Of a DNA stretch of 64,000 nt, positions 21,251 through 32,600 are shown piece by piece. The DNA is from Symsagittifera roscoffensis (taxonomy: Eukaryota > Xenacoelomorpha > Acoela > Convolutidae). The notes beneath the pieces are model-generated. The model was given only the letters and a program-made list of their open reading frames with translations, made no database searches and was not told the origin of the DNA. The stretch spans positions 52,090,473-52,154,472 of the forward strand of contig NC_087062.1 in assembly GCF_963678635.1 (NCBI RefSeq), given 5' to 3'. Positions within the stretch are counted from its first letter, which is position 1; each line of letters begins with the position of its first letter. A program made the translations under genes and the position numbers.

Positions 21251-21910
21251 CTAGATCCCGTTGTCCTCCTCCATTTCTGTTGTGTTTGTGGCCGTTGTGG
21301 CCTTTTCTATTGTCGCGACTAGTCCCTCCATGATCATAAAATGACTGGCTTTTATTTGCGTTGTTGTCGTCATTGTCGGTGGTTGCACATTGTGCGCCTT
21401 TTCCTCTTGCATGCTTATGTTGGGGTCCACGCGGCTAACACAAATTTCTCCTGTGTCCTCAGTTTTACTCCTATCGGACTCGGTTTGTGAAGCCATTGTT
21501 GATGTGGGCGTTTCGGTTTTGGCGTCTCGTGTTGTTTTTACACTGATGGACTTTTTTTTGTTTATTAGTGTCGTTTTTTCCGAAGTGGTGTCGTCTCCAA
21601 ATACAATTTTGGGGAAGTTCATCCTTGTCTCTTGTTTTTTCTTTGACGATAGTAGTTCCCTTGCATCCTGAACTAATGGTGTTGAAGCGATGGGGGATTT
21701 CTGATCCGGCGTTTTTGTCCGGTCTGTCTTCACTTTTCTTCCTTTAGTTGGGGGTCGCTTGTGCCATCTCGGGTCCGAAAGACTTTCTTCTCGGTCCGAT
21801 GAGCCTTGCCATTGAGTAGTTGATTCTTTTCTGCCCCGCGGCTCGGTTGCTTTTAGCTCTGGAGGGATAAAACCTCCCTTAAACCTTTTTTTCTCTGGTT
21901 TGCGGCTCAT
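21251..21910 (-). CDS. Disordered linker protein between RNase H and integrase
   Basis: A 219-residue frame rich in Lys, Thr, Ser, Glu and Asp, with hardly any hydrophobic core. It starts MSRKPEKKRFKGGFIPPELK and shows basic clusters (KRPPTKGRKVKTDRTK) followed by an acidic, Thr-rich end. It sits exactly where the other LTR element has its NYxxKPxIL-repeat linker, so the family seems to carry a variable unstructured insert here. It could be a separate accessory protein, since it opens with its own Met and ends with its own stop. It is notably the longest intact frame in this otherwise wrecked element. Function unknown. Confidence 0.5.
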   Translation of the reverse strand: MSRKPEKKRFKGGFIPPELKATEPRGRKESTTQWQGSSDREESLSDPRWHKRPPTKGRKVKTDRTKTPDQKSPIASTPLVQDARELLSSKKKQETRMNFPKIVFGDDTTSEKTTLINKKKSISVKTTRDAKTETPTSTMASQTESDRSKTEDTGEICVSRVDPNISMQEEKAHNVQPPTMTTTTQIKASHFMIMEGLVATIEKATTATNTTEMEEDNGI

Positions 21911-22177
21911 CTTCTTTGTCCTAATTGTGTGTGTTGAGATTGAGCTGACTGAGATTTTTCAGCTTGGCTGATATTTTAGCTTTTTTGAATGCGGGAGGAC
22001 TGACTGTTTATGAGCAGATTTTGAGTGAATCTGAATTTGTTAGTGAGATTGCAATTGACAGCTTGCGGAACCTTTGAATTGTTTAGTTGTTAATTGAGCG
22101 TTTGAACCAGCATCCATCAACCTTTTCTTTTTGGCGCGTTTTTTGATTGGCCAGATTTTTTAGGATGACATTTTCAA

Positions 22178-22552
22178 TCAATTCGTTTTGTTTATGAATA
22201 CATTAGTTGATGCTACATTAAATTCATCGTCGTACTCACTAGCGGGTTTTGCCAATCCAACTGGTTTTTGGGACAAGTAATCTATTAGTCCCATTTTGTT
22301 TCCTACAAGATGTTCGATGTCAAAGTGGAATGGTATCAGTCGGTCAATCCAGCGCTTTAGCTTACTCTGACTTGTTTTTGATCGTACGCTCGCGTTTAAA
22401 GCGCTGATTAAAGCTTGATGGTCTGTAATGACGTTAAAGTGCTTTCCATAGAAGTAGTATTTGAAATGTTCAATTGCCCACACGACCCTTAATAGCTCTA
22501 TTTCATTTATGCAATATTTTTCCTCGAGAGAATTTAAAAAAACCTGACGCAT
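22178..22552 (-). pseudogene. pol: RNase H domain of Pol
   Basis: The domain shows EEKYCINEIELLRVVWAIEH, the conserved Glu-containing helix, then FNVITDHQALISAL with the catalytic Asp of the TDH motif. The closing block KRWIDRLIPFHFDIEHLVG is followed by NKMGLIDYLSQKP. The start of the domain is missing or in another frame upstream. The tail ending SEYDDEFNVAS corresponds to SHYDEIFTVAK of the other element, which shows the two elements are the same type. Confidence 0.85.
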
Positions 22553-22871
22553 AGGCTACGGCTACCCAAAATTTTGGTGAACTTTGTTCTAGTGACGCCC
22601 CTAGCCCTGTGGTAGATGCATCGTATACGATATGAGTTTCAAGGTGTTGGTCAAAATTTGTTTTGTGCTATTTCAGCAACTTATTATATTTTGTTGTTGA
22701 AGGCTGTGGTGAACAGTCGAGTGGTTTAATTTTCTCTGTATTTTTTAACAGTGGCGTAGAGCAGCTGCTGTTTTAGCTAATTTTGGTATATACCGTGTGA
22801 GATGATGTATGGAGCCCATAAAGCTTTTTAATTGTTTAAAAATTTTTGGTGGCGATAGTTTTTCAATGGCT

Positions 22872-23673
22872 TTATAAGGGTTTTGTTCCCTCGCTATTGA
22901 TGTTAAACCCTAACCACTCAACCTGTTTGCATGCGAAATTACTATTATCCAATGATATCGCAAGATTTTCTTTGTCTAATTTTGACAAGACTGCTTGTAA
23001 TTTCTGTCGGTGCAACTCCACAGACCCTTTTGTTACTATCAAAATATCGTCTAAGTCTGCATAGGTGTTTGTAAAATTCGTAAGAGTTAGATCAATTGCT
23101 TTCTGAAGTTCAGCTGGTATATCCGTAAGGCCATAGAATTCTGTTTGAAATTGATATTTCCCGGTGGCGTTGCCATCAAAAAAGCTGAAAGTGCATTGGT
23201 CTCTGGTCGTCTTATCCAAAGGGATTTGCGAGTGTAGAAAATAGCGTTTGTTTCGATTTATTCAATTTGACTACCTGTGCGATGTTGTCCAGAAGTAAGT
23301 CGATATTGGACATTTGGAATTTGTTTTAATGGAAGAATTTGTTTATTTTCTGGGAGATTAATGCTAGTTTAACAGTCTGATCCTCTTTTACTGTTTTGAC
23401 GATTGGGCTAAAAAGATGTCGATCTGAACATTTATCTAACTTGATAATGTGCTTTTGGTCCATTAGCTTGTTTAATTCCGCTTCAACTCGTTATTGTAGG
23501 TGCACTGCAATACGTCGACTTTTTTGTTGAATTGGGTTGAATTCTTTGATGAATTGGGTTCTCATCAAACGGTGTTTTGATTTTCTAATACGCACGCACA
23601 GTTGTTGGAAGTTATTTCCTACCCATTGTTTCATCTCTGACTTTGACTCCTCCTCCTTGCGTACATTTAACAC
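22872..23673 (-). pseudogene. pol: Reverse transcriptase domain of Pol
   Basis: Two pieces. 23673-23491 is the lead-in with KSRRIAVHLQ, equivalent to GRRVPISLQ in the other element. 23219-22872 holds the palm: TFSFFDGNATGKYQFQT, then GLTDIPAELQKAIDLTLTNF (motif B region) and YADLDDILIVTKGS, where LDD provides the catalytic aspartates, followed by EWLGFNINSEGTKP. The part between the two pieces carries stop codons. Catalytic aspartates survive in the sequence, but the frame does not. Confidence 0.85.
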
Positions 23674-23759
23674 GTTCTATTTTTCCTTTTCTTGAATCAA
23701 CTGAATGCCTATTTGCGGTAATATTTTTCTTCCTATGATGTTCGCTTTTTGGTCATCGA

Positions 23760-24077
23760 CTATAATGAATGGAGCTGTCTGGATTTTCCAGCCTCTGATT
23801 CAATCGGTATTATCAATCTATTTTTCGGATTTTTTGTTTCGCCATTGTAGCATGCTAGATTTCTGGCAGTGTCCTCTGGTGAGATGCATTTGAAAAGTGC
23901 TGACTTGTCGTTCTGTTGTATGCGCCGTGCGGTATTTTCAATTATAAATGACATTGGACCGCCCGAATCAGCGAGAGCGATTAACTCTTCTGTATTTGTT
24001 TTCACTTTAACGATTTGGCCATTTAAACCATCCTCGGATAAGCTAGTGGTGTTTTTGATATCGAAATTTTTCGGCAA
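23760..24077 (-). pseudogene. pol: Aspartic protease of Pol
   Basis: The active-site motif reads LIALADSGGPMSFI, a D-S-G retropepsin core. Upstream is the hydrophobic strand GQIVKVKTNTEE, and downstream SPEDTARNLACYNGETKNPKNR fits the flap and later region. The frame ends at 23760, before the usual ILGRD-type block, so the domain is truncated by a stop or shift. It overlaps the end of the zinc-knuckle frame by about 35 bp, in a different frame. Confidence 0.7.
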
Positions 24078-24886
24078 TGGCCATAACTGAGAATTTGTCT
24101 ATTTGGTAATTGTCCCACCCATTTTTTGAGGTGAACCCAGCAAATGCCAGCGGATCGTTTTCAGTTTCCAGGCGTTTTGTTTCAATTTCTTCCTGCTGTT
24201 CATCAAGTCGATCTACCAAGTAGTTAATATTTGTGGAGCAACAAAGCTTTGCAAAATGCCCTCGTTTGGCGCATTTTGAACAGATCTTGTCCTTTGCCGG
24301 GCAGGATTGTAGATGATTTTTACCGCATTGTTTTCCATATTTGTAACATTGTTTTTGAGTGTTGATGTTTGTGTTCCGTTGTTGTTGTCCTCTTGTGTTT
24401 TGTGTTCCACATGGATACGGTCGACCGCGGAAACCACCCCGGCCTCTTTGTGAATTTTGATTGTTTGAGTAGTTTTTTTCGGCCACGTGTGTTTATGTAA
24501 TGTACCGGTTCTTGTTTTATTGTTGTCGTTTGTCCTCCGAACGGGTTTATCTTCATTGTGCGACTGTGTTCAATTTCATTTTCCCGGCGTATTGCGTATT
24601 CGTACCCATCTTGTGGACTCCGTGTTTGTGCTAATATTTCTTCCGCAATTTTTTCTTTGTTCATGAGCGCAATGAACATGTCTCTCGCCCACTCATCTTC
24701 GCGGTCACCGCAGGCAGCTCTCGAAGCTAGCTCTACTAGATCCGCATGGAATTGTTCAAGGCTCTCCGATTTCTTTTCTTTCCTAGAGATAAAAATGTAC
24801 CTTCCGAAGGCTACGATTCTGCTCGTAACGAAAATATCTTCTTGTGTTGTCATTAGGTCTTGTGTGGTAATAGTATGAAGATCCAA
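24043..24886 (-). pseudogene. gag: Gag with CCHC zinc knuckles (two frames)
   Basis: The capsid part lies at 24886-24320 and has YIFISRKEKKSESLEQFHAD, LVELASRAACGDREDEWARD and MNKEKIAEEILAQTRSP, the usual gypsy/Mag pattern, then IKQEPVHYI. The continuation is in another frame (24486-24043). It starts with Asn/Arg/Gly-rich sequence, followed by CYKYGKQCGKNHLQSCPAKD and CSKCAKRGHFAKLC, two knuckles of which the second is a clean CCHC. The shared KQEPV...I block, also present in the other LTR element, confirms homology. Confidence 0.8.
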
Positions 24887-25305
24887 GCTTAGTCTCTTTT
24901 GTTGAACTTGTCCTTACCCGTCAGCTCCTAGACATAGAAAAAGATAGCTGCGTACTTTCTGGTCTGCTCCAACCCACCGGATTGAATTGCATAGTACTCC
25001 TTTCTCCTGAGCTTTTATGACGAGGTTTTCCCAGCCGACTCGTTTCTCCTGATTTCAGATATCTCGGTTTTTTCTCTGTGCCTCCGTTTCACCTATTATT
25101 TCGACCTCGTATATAGGTTCTGTGGGTTCAACTAGTGGTGGTTTGGCTCTTAGCAGGTTTCGTACCTCAATTCCGTCCTTTGCGAATACTGCCATCTCCA
25201 GTATTGCTGCCCACTTCGACCACCCTAGCGGTGGTTCGGCTGACGCCTTCACCCAAAACGGGTTAATATTCAGCGGGTTTTTTGAATATCCTGCTGGCTG
25301 CGCCA

Positions 25306-25560
25306 TGTCATACCTCTACGTATGAATATCTAAATCTTGATTCCGAATGGATCAATAAACAAAGAGTCTCAACAGAAGCGGGGTAAAACAACTAGTTGAT
25401 AGACAACATCTATTCACGACTGAACAATAGTTCAGACACAGTACATGTTTGACGCCTATCAAGGCCAACCGACCGACCAACCGAGTAAGGTTAACATAAA
25501 ATATGAATCATATAAAAAACATGTATTCAAACTGAGTTTATCGATCCAGACCGGATGACC
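25306..25560 (-). repeat. LTR (5' LTR of the minus-strand element)
   Basis: Partner of 18636-18889, differing at scattered positions. It is followed at 25561-25565 by GTTTT, the second copy of the target-site duplication. The last base is C where the other LTR has A. Confidence 0.88.
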
Positions 25561-25565
25561 GTTTT

Positions 25566-28500
25566 AAGAAACGATAAAGATAAAACATTGAAAGTATGGA
25601 TAGGTGATTAATGGCGGGTAATTTAAAAACATCACTTCTTATTAACGATCATTCATTCTATGATGATTTGAGACAAATGTCATACCCGCAATTGAAAGTA
25701 TTCTGAACCTATGATGATTCTGACACTCACTAGCAAAAAAAGCGAAAGCTTTATAGCCTTATGTACATATATGGTACAAGAGGGATCTAAGCAAGTGAGA
25801 ACTTCCTACAAAGAGGTATTTTCGTACATATTGCCTAGATTAAATTTTCCTAAAACAAATTTTTTGATATTGCATTCGATTTTAATAGAAAACAAAAAAA
25901 CTACTCGATTCAGGTTATCGGAACAGAGTCCTGAATGCACTGACTGACGCTAAGTATCTGAAATAGTTTTTGGGCAAAACATGATTAAATTCGAAAAAAT
26001 AAGAATTCTATTTTTGTTTCAATTATTTCGCGCACACTAAATGCCAAAAAACAAATGTGATATGATTTCGATCTAGTGATGTTTAAAAAAATTAACAATT
26101 GAGAATGAACTTTATATTCAGCGGGAATGAACTTTATATTCGATTGAACAGCGAATGAATTTTATAATCGAATGAGTGCTATCATAATTTTTTTCCACGC
26201 AAAATTAGTTGCCACAAATTTTCATCGGAATGGGTCAAATGATCTATATTATACTAAAGTCTTTTCAGTCGTGATGCGATTGGTACTGACCACAGACATC
26301 GACATCTTGATAAGTCCTTCAGATCGACAAATACTAAAAGTTCTTCCACACATCTAACCCAAAATTACTCATCTAACGTCATTGGATTTTTAACGTCAAC
26401 AGAAACCTACCTGAAATATTAAAAGAGCAAAAAACTGTGCGTAATATGGAGGGAGATTTTCAAAAGGGTCAACTGGTAGTTTGTACGTCAACGCTCTTTG
26501 TACGTCTTATAATGTCAATGCCATTTTACATAGCCTTGTATATCAAAACGCAAAAACGTGACTTTTGTTGATAATTCTAATCCTTTAAAGAGTTCTAAAC
26601 TTTCTTTTGATCAGGATTCGGAATATATTCTTCTAGATAGTCCAAAAATAAATTTGAAGCATAACTTACGCTTCATCAGAAACTAGCATAATTGACGAGG
26701 ATGATTACTCAGTTTTAATTTTACAGCGATTTTCCACTCCTTAAGAAAAAAAAATGAAAAAAATTGCTTACATCGATATAGGAAAAAACAATCTAGCACA
26801 TATGGACATTAAAGGAAAAACTTAATCAACGAGCTGAAATTACGAGAACACGAGCTCTAGATATTAGCAGTAGGTCAAGTATACTAGATACTAGTTTTTG
26901 GTTTAACAGATGACGCGATCGAAATTATTCCAAAAACCGAAGTCCGAAAACGATCAAATGAATGATTCCAAAAATAAAATCCATTTTTTTTTTACAAAAA
27001 ACCAGCAAACTTCTTTGAGAAAAGTGCCTGCATAAAATAGGCAAGGAAGTGACACGCAAGTCATTACCTCACTTCAGATCAAAAGTCTCTAAAAATTAAG
27101 TCAAAATCGTCTTTAAAATAGTGTCAAAAAGGTAGAATAAGATATAAATAAACGAGATAAAAAACGATTGAATTAAATTACCGGAAAAATTAAAATTTTA
27201 GTCAAAGATTTTTCTCCTTCACAGCTGACTAAGACCAATACAATTGAATGGGAGAAAAGTTCTACTACAATTACTACGTGCTGTAAAAAACAAAATTGTT
27301 CAATTAATATTTAAAGAACCTGGCAAGAATTCGCAACTTTAATACAAAATCAATTCGTTTTGTAATAAGATGAAAAAATACGAATCATGAAAGTCAGCTT
27401 TTTTCTAGAATTACTGTCACAAAAATCCACAATAAAAATTAATACATGACCAAATTTAGTAAAATGGTAAGCAAAGTTGAAACAAAAATTCAAAAATCTC
27501 CTAAGCAAAAGCATGGTTCACAAATTGGGATCTAACAAATACATACAGCTAGTTAGACGTAGATATTTCGACAAGTCAGCAGTCTAGTTTCAGTAAAGTT
27601 CGTGGCAATACCACCGGTAATTACAGGTTTTTAACAGGATTCACGGATTAAGTGATATGCTCATTAACTTTCAACGAGTCATGGATTCCTCCGTTAGATT
27701 ATTCATTTTTTACAAAAGACATAGAAGATAAAGACAGAAGATAAAGACATAGAGCCAATCAATTTAAAGACAGAACATAAAGACACAGAGTCAATCAATT
27801 TTTATCCTCCCTAGATCAACAGAAATTTGCAGTCAAATAGTTAGGTTTTTAGATTACTGACCCAGGCCTACAAATCCTTCTTAAGATTAAAAAACTCAAT
27901 TTTCAGATCAATTAACCAATTTTTAAATGATTTACGAAACCTAGCATCATTTGAAAACCCCCTATTGAAGTCTAAATTAAGTTTTAATTTAATTGAAAAT
28001 CTCCCATTGAAAATGTATCCCATTTGAAAAAAAATCAAGTCAAAAATAGTCATTTAAAATGAATAGCACATTTCATTGTCAACTTGAAATCGGGTCAAAA
28101 AATGCTTCGCGCAGTGCGATAGGCGCTTTTTCACACTATTGCGTTCGCATGCAGGTTTTTGAAAACAAATAAAGCGAAATAATCGACAAACAAACTTGAA
28201 GTTTTTGCTAGTACCATGGGCCGTTAAACTCAACAAGAAATTTTTTACGGGTCGGAATTAGAGTTGATAGCGGACCACAAATCACTTTAGCACGGAACCT
28301 GCCCATGAACATTACAAGAACTATCCTTAGTCCTCTATCACAAAGAGGTCGAAGTCGCAACAGTGAGAAAGATCAAAAACTTTATCTCAAGTCCAGCGGA
28401 TAAAAAAAGTTGTATTGTTGGTAGAAAGAACCTTATGGGCCACAGTTTGGAATTATGCAATGACATAATATCACTGACAAGCTTATATTGGTTCTCTTTG

Positions 28501-29002
28501 TCAGAGTATAAGTTTAACCCCAAAAATAGGTGTCCTACAATTTAATGACATACAAACTAACGCCGTACATTTTAACACTTAGTAATTTCACACCTAAAAC
28601 ATTTTAAATCGACAACAATACAACTCCTATTTCCCAGTTTAACACAGTACATTTTAACACATAGTCATTTCACTAAAAAATTAATGCTGTATGAACTCCG
28701 TATCTCAACTCTTATCACACCAAAGTTAATCCTGCAATTAACACACGCACCATAATGAAAAACTTGGTTTATCTTAGTTATACATGCTAAAAGGAGGCTT
28801 CCTAATTTACTTGAAACTCTTATCTACAAGTTTGTGATTTAATTTCAATTACACTTTTCGCTAAACCATTATGATTACTAAAAAAATCTGCCTGTGCTAA
28901 TTCTTAACAATTTGACGTAAAAATTCTGACAAAAATTAAATTCTGACAGTCACTTTATACTTTACTCAAGTAATAAACAAACGCAAACACAATAAACACA
29001 TT
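25566..29002. other. Non-coding AT-rich stretch with small tandem duplications
   Basis: No gene is recognised. 26100-26170 holds three imperfect copies of a unit like GAATGAACTTTATATTC. 27715-27805 holds duplicated AAGACA-rich units. 28560-28680 repeats a segment like GTACATTTTAACAC. All short open frames here look random. Confidence 0.5.
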
Positions 29003-29608
29003 ATGAGTGAGTCTTCTTTCGAGTTCGCAGTTTCTTCTAAAAACAAGCCAATTCTTAAAGCGTCCGGCGATGAATTTTATTTCAAGCGAAAAAGTAAATT
29101 TGCAGAAAACTGGTTTTGCTCAAAATATCAAACACATAAATGTCGAGCAAGTGCCAATACTAAAAATAACGAATTAATCGAGACGCGTGGAGAGCATAAC
29201 TACGACATTTCAGCGGGAAAATCGGAGGCCCGAAATGTCATAAAGCAAGTAAAAGATGTCAGCGGGAGATTTACCCCGGCTGTTGCAGTTTCCAGTGCGG
29301 TTTTGCCAATTACAAACAAATTTGCCACTCAGTTTGCCCCCCAAGTAAAGACAAACTGATCCAAACGGCTGCGCGCACTCGTAAGCAGGTAGATGTAAAT
29401 AAGCCGCCCATCCGCGTTGCGCGAAATTTCGAGATCCCTGAAATTTTTGAAAATTTTATCCGGTATGACAGTAGATCCAATTTTCATGAGCGAATCATTT
29501 TGTGCGGCGACCCCGAAATGCTGAGAGTTCTGGAAAAAAATGTCCGCTTACTTCAAAAAAAGCTGAAAAAGCGATCAGGTCATAAGTTTAAGTTCGAGAA
29601 TGATTCTA
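29003..29608 (+). pseudogene. FLYWCH zinc-finger protein with MULE-transposase-like continuation, frameshifted
   Basis: Residues 10-70 show a FLYWCH-type pattern: EFYFKRKSKFAENWFCSKY with Trp and Cys, a second Cys in HKCRASANTKNN, and an ETRGEHNYD segment ending in His. FLYWCH domains bind DNA and often head MULE-type transposases or their domesticated relatives. The first frame stops at 29357-29359. The protein-like reading continues in another frame from about 29354 to a TAA near 29606-29608. It contains FIRYDSRSNFHERIILCGD, which resembles the segment linking FLYWCH to the MULE catalytic core, followed by a Lys-rich end. No catalytic DDE region follows. The composition is less AT-rich than its surroundings. 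Likely a truncated transposase relic; a small host regulator is a weaker alternative. Confidence 0.6.
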
Positions 29609-32600
29609 ACAAATAATGATTTTTAGGCTTTTGGCATTGGTTAACTCTTTTTAAAATTTCTACACCGGCTGAAAATGTCTAGAAAATTAGGTCATATTAG
29701 TCAAAGGACGTCTAATTATTTGCGGGCTTTTGAAGTTCATTGAACTATTGCTGGTTTTCGGTTCATTTTGGAATGATTCATTGAAAATATTGGCATGGCT
29801 ATTTCATTTTGCTTTGAAAGGTTTCAATGAAATCACTTGCAAGGTCATTTCTGTTCAAAACTTACGCGAATTTATTAGCGCGAATTTGTCTGGCCTTAAA
29901 TGGCAAAAGTTTCACTCTTTGAATTCTTTGATGGCTACCGAAACCCCCTTTGAAGTAAGTTTTCTTTTCATTTTGAATTAAAACGGTGTTAAGTCATAGA
30001 AATTGTTTTAAAATCTAGCGATGTTAAAGTGCTAAGGCAACAAAAAGTAGGGAGTGAAATTGTAGGTTGTTAAGTTGCTCAGAGTTAAAAAGGGAGAACC
30101 TAAAAATTTTTGATTAAAATCTACACGTTACAAATTTTGAAAGTTGCATTCTTGTAGATTTTCAGATATCGACTGTCAAAAATTAATTTTCTTAAGTTTT
30201 TTTTATTTTCGTTAAATATCAATTATGCATTTTTTTAGTTCCATTGAACATAAATACTGTGAATAGTATAAATGTGATTAATCAAATTGTAGTTACTCTG
30301 AGTCCTTCAGGCAATCACGTCTCCTCTGAGCTCAAAATTCCACAGACAAAGCACATTTTCTTGGCAAAGAAAGTAGAGATTATGTAAAATTACCGGAAAC
30401 TCCTTAGAGTTTTTTCTTTTTTAGTATCAAATTTCTTGCTTTAGTGAAATTTCGTAAGCCACTGGTAAAAGTTTCTAAGGAGAACGGAGATTTACACTCT
30501 AGGTTTGGCAATAACTTCCATCAGTCTTACAAAGACTTTAAAACATTCAGTGGACTTGTATAAATTCACAATAAACGGATCGTCCCAATTGCGTCCAGAT
30601 AGGATCCAGTTAAGATTCTTTTTATACTCACATAATTCCGAAATTTTCTAGAGTAAATCAAGCATCTTAGTTTAGAAAACACGTTTTTAAAACATTCGGC
30701 AACCTGAAATACATCAAAACTAATTTTTGCGCGCTCGGATATCATCAATCCAACAGATTTGCTTAAAACCTCGAAAACTTGGTCAAAACAAAGCTGCTCA
30801 TTAAATCAACAGACATACCCAAACCTTCTGAAATTTTTTGGAATCTAAGAAGTACGATTCAATCGAGAATAAAACTGCACTCCATTAGAAAAACATTACA
30901 ATCGTTAAAGAGTGAGATTCCTCCGGCCTCAATTTTGGTGATTCTGAACTCAGTCTGTGACTCAGATTCAGTACAGAAAAACATCACCAAGGACACAAAA
31001 ACTATTAGTTGCTGAAATAAAGGAAACGGTCTCCTCTCCGACACCTCAAATTTCAGTTTATATGGAATTTTATCCGAAACAACGGAATCCAGCATAAAAT
31101 ATTCGAGTTGTCCAAGCCTAGACCTTAATTCATTCAATTTTGAAGCACTTTTGAAAAGTCAAGCCCAGACTTCAATTCACTCAGCGCGAACATGCTTGTG
31201 TTCATTTTATGAGAAGAGTTCTTAGTTCCTTCCTAATTGTTATACTTCCTAACGTAGTTAAGTTAGCCTCTTAGGACTATAACTTTTTAACAAATTAAAA
31301 CAGGTGGTACCACGATTGCTGCCGAAATTGCTCAGGGTGTGATAAACCTGATCGCAGAGTGCATATGTGGGCTAGTTCTCATACACTATCATGGCCATGG
31401 AAGGTAATCGAGCAATCGAGATCAAATCAAATCAAAATATAGAACCAGACTATAATTTTGGTATAAGCAAAATTGGAGGTCTTTGAATCATCTAAGAGTT
31501 ATATTGCATGGTTTTTTGCACCCATGGAGTTGCCATACAACCTACTTGTTCTGACTCTGTGCCAGCCTGCCTTGCCCGGCCAGACTGAATTAGAGTTTGT
31601 GTTTGATGTTTCCTTTTCGGCATTGATACACTCGTAATTTCGTTATTGATTGAAAGACAATAGTAGTTCCACACTATTTTAAATCTGTCATTTCACTTCG
31701 AATGCGTCTATGACTTCAACGTGTGTGAAATGCTTTATAGTAAGTCGATAGTGGCCATGATTTTTTAAACTTGAAACCCATTCAATCTGGAAGCGTTTAA
31801 ATTTTAACTTTTGGATAAACTTGAGGAATTTGATTTCTCTACCTACTTTTTGAGCCAGTTTTGTCAAACTTCTGGAGCACAATGTGATGAGTGAGAGCAA
31901 CAGTCTTGGTCTGATCAAGAAAAAAACATTTAAAAAATAATTATGTGAACTGTCCATTTAGAATTCCGATCTCGGGGCCTGTGTGGCTTAACAAAATATA
32001 TCATATAAAACCCAAATACAACAACTCTCATTCCATTCTGACTATTTGGATTCTGGGTCGGAATCTACCTGTTGACAACATGTCGGTGCCCTAATCCCCT
32101 CCTAGATATTCGCACCTCGCACTTCTAAGTCTGGACTGACCACCGGTTATGCCATAACTGGTCTCTTTCCAGTTAACTTTTAGTACTTTCTATTCTCATT
32201 TGTTTCCCCTTAAAATCCTATTTATTTACCTAAAACAGCGATAATGGATACAGGTATGGTAAATATAAACCAGTTGCCGCTTGGTTTGAACCGAGCGCTT
32301 AATTCGTTCCAAACAAAGTCCACCTTTACTCTGAGCGAAGCCGACTGAAAACAAAAACAAGCTTCCTTGGTTAAATTTTGAAAACCTTTAGCGCAACCTA
32401 ATTATGCGCAGAATTGGATTGTATCTAATTATTCAAATTGCATTATCTCATGTAAAATTATAGCCTATATTTCCCCATATTTATAGGTCTTTTTATCGTG
32501 TTTCAATGAAATTTTTTGTTCAGGTATCGTCTCCTGAAGCTGTAGCTGAAAAGTTCCACTAATATCGCAACCGAAGCTGCCAAAAGAAGTCCGTTTACAG

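Larger units (their letters stand above)
18636..25560 (-). mobile_element. Ty3/gypsy LTR retrotransposon (Mag/CsRn1-like), heavily decayed
   Basis: The direct repeats at 18636-18889 and 25306-25560 are LTRs. Both start TGTCATACC on the plus strand, and the ends carry the short inverted repeat TGTCAT/ATGACA. GTTTT occurs at 18631-18635 and again at 25561-25565 as a 5-bp target duplication. Reading on the minus strand gives gag, zinc knuckles, protease, reverse transcriptase, RNase H, linker, integrase and tail. Nearly every domain is in a different frame or interrupted, and the LTRs differ at many sites, so the insertion is much older than the one at 5229-10567. Its order and linker position match that element. 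Confidence 0.88.

Noticed and set aside
31250-31450. Calling a U1 snRNA gene
   Set aside because: Only a 9-base word and a loose Sm-like site match; the 5' splice-site-pairing end and the first two stem loops are absent.
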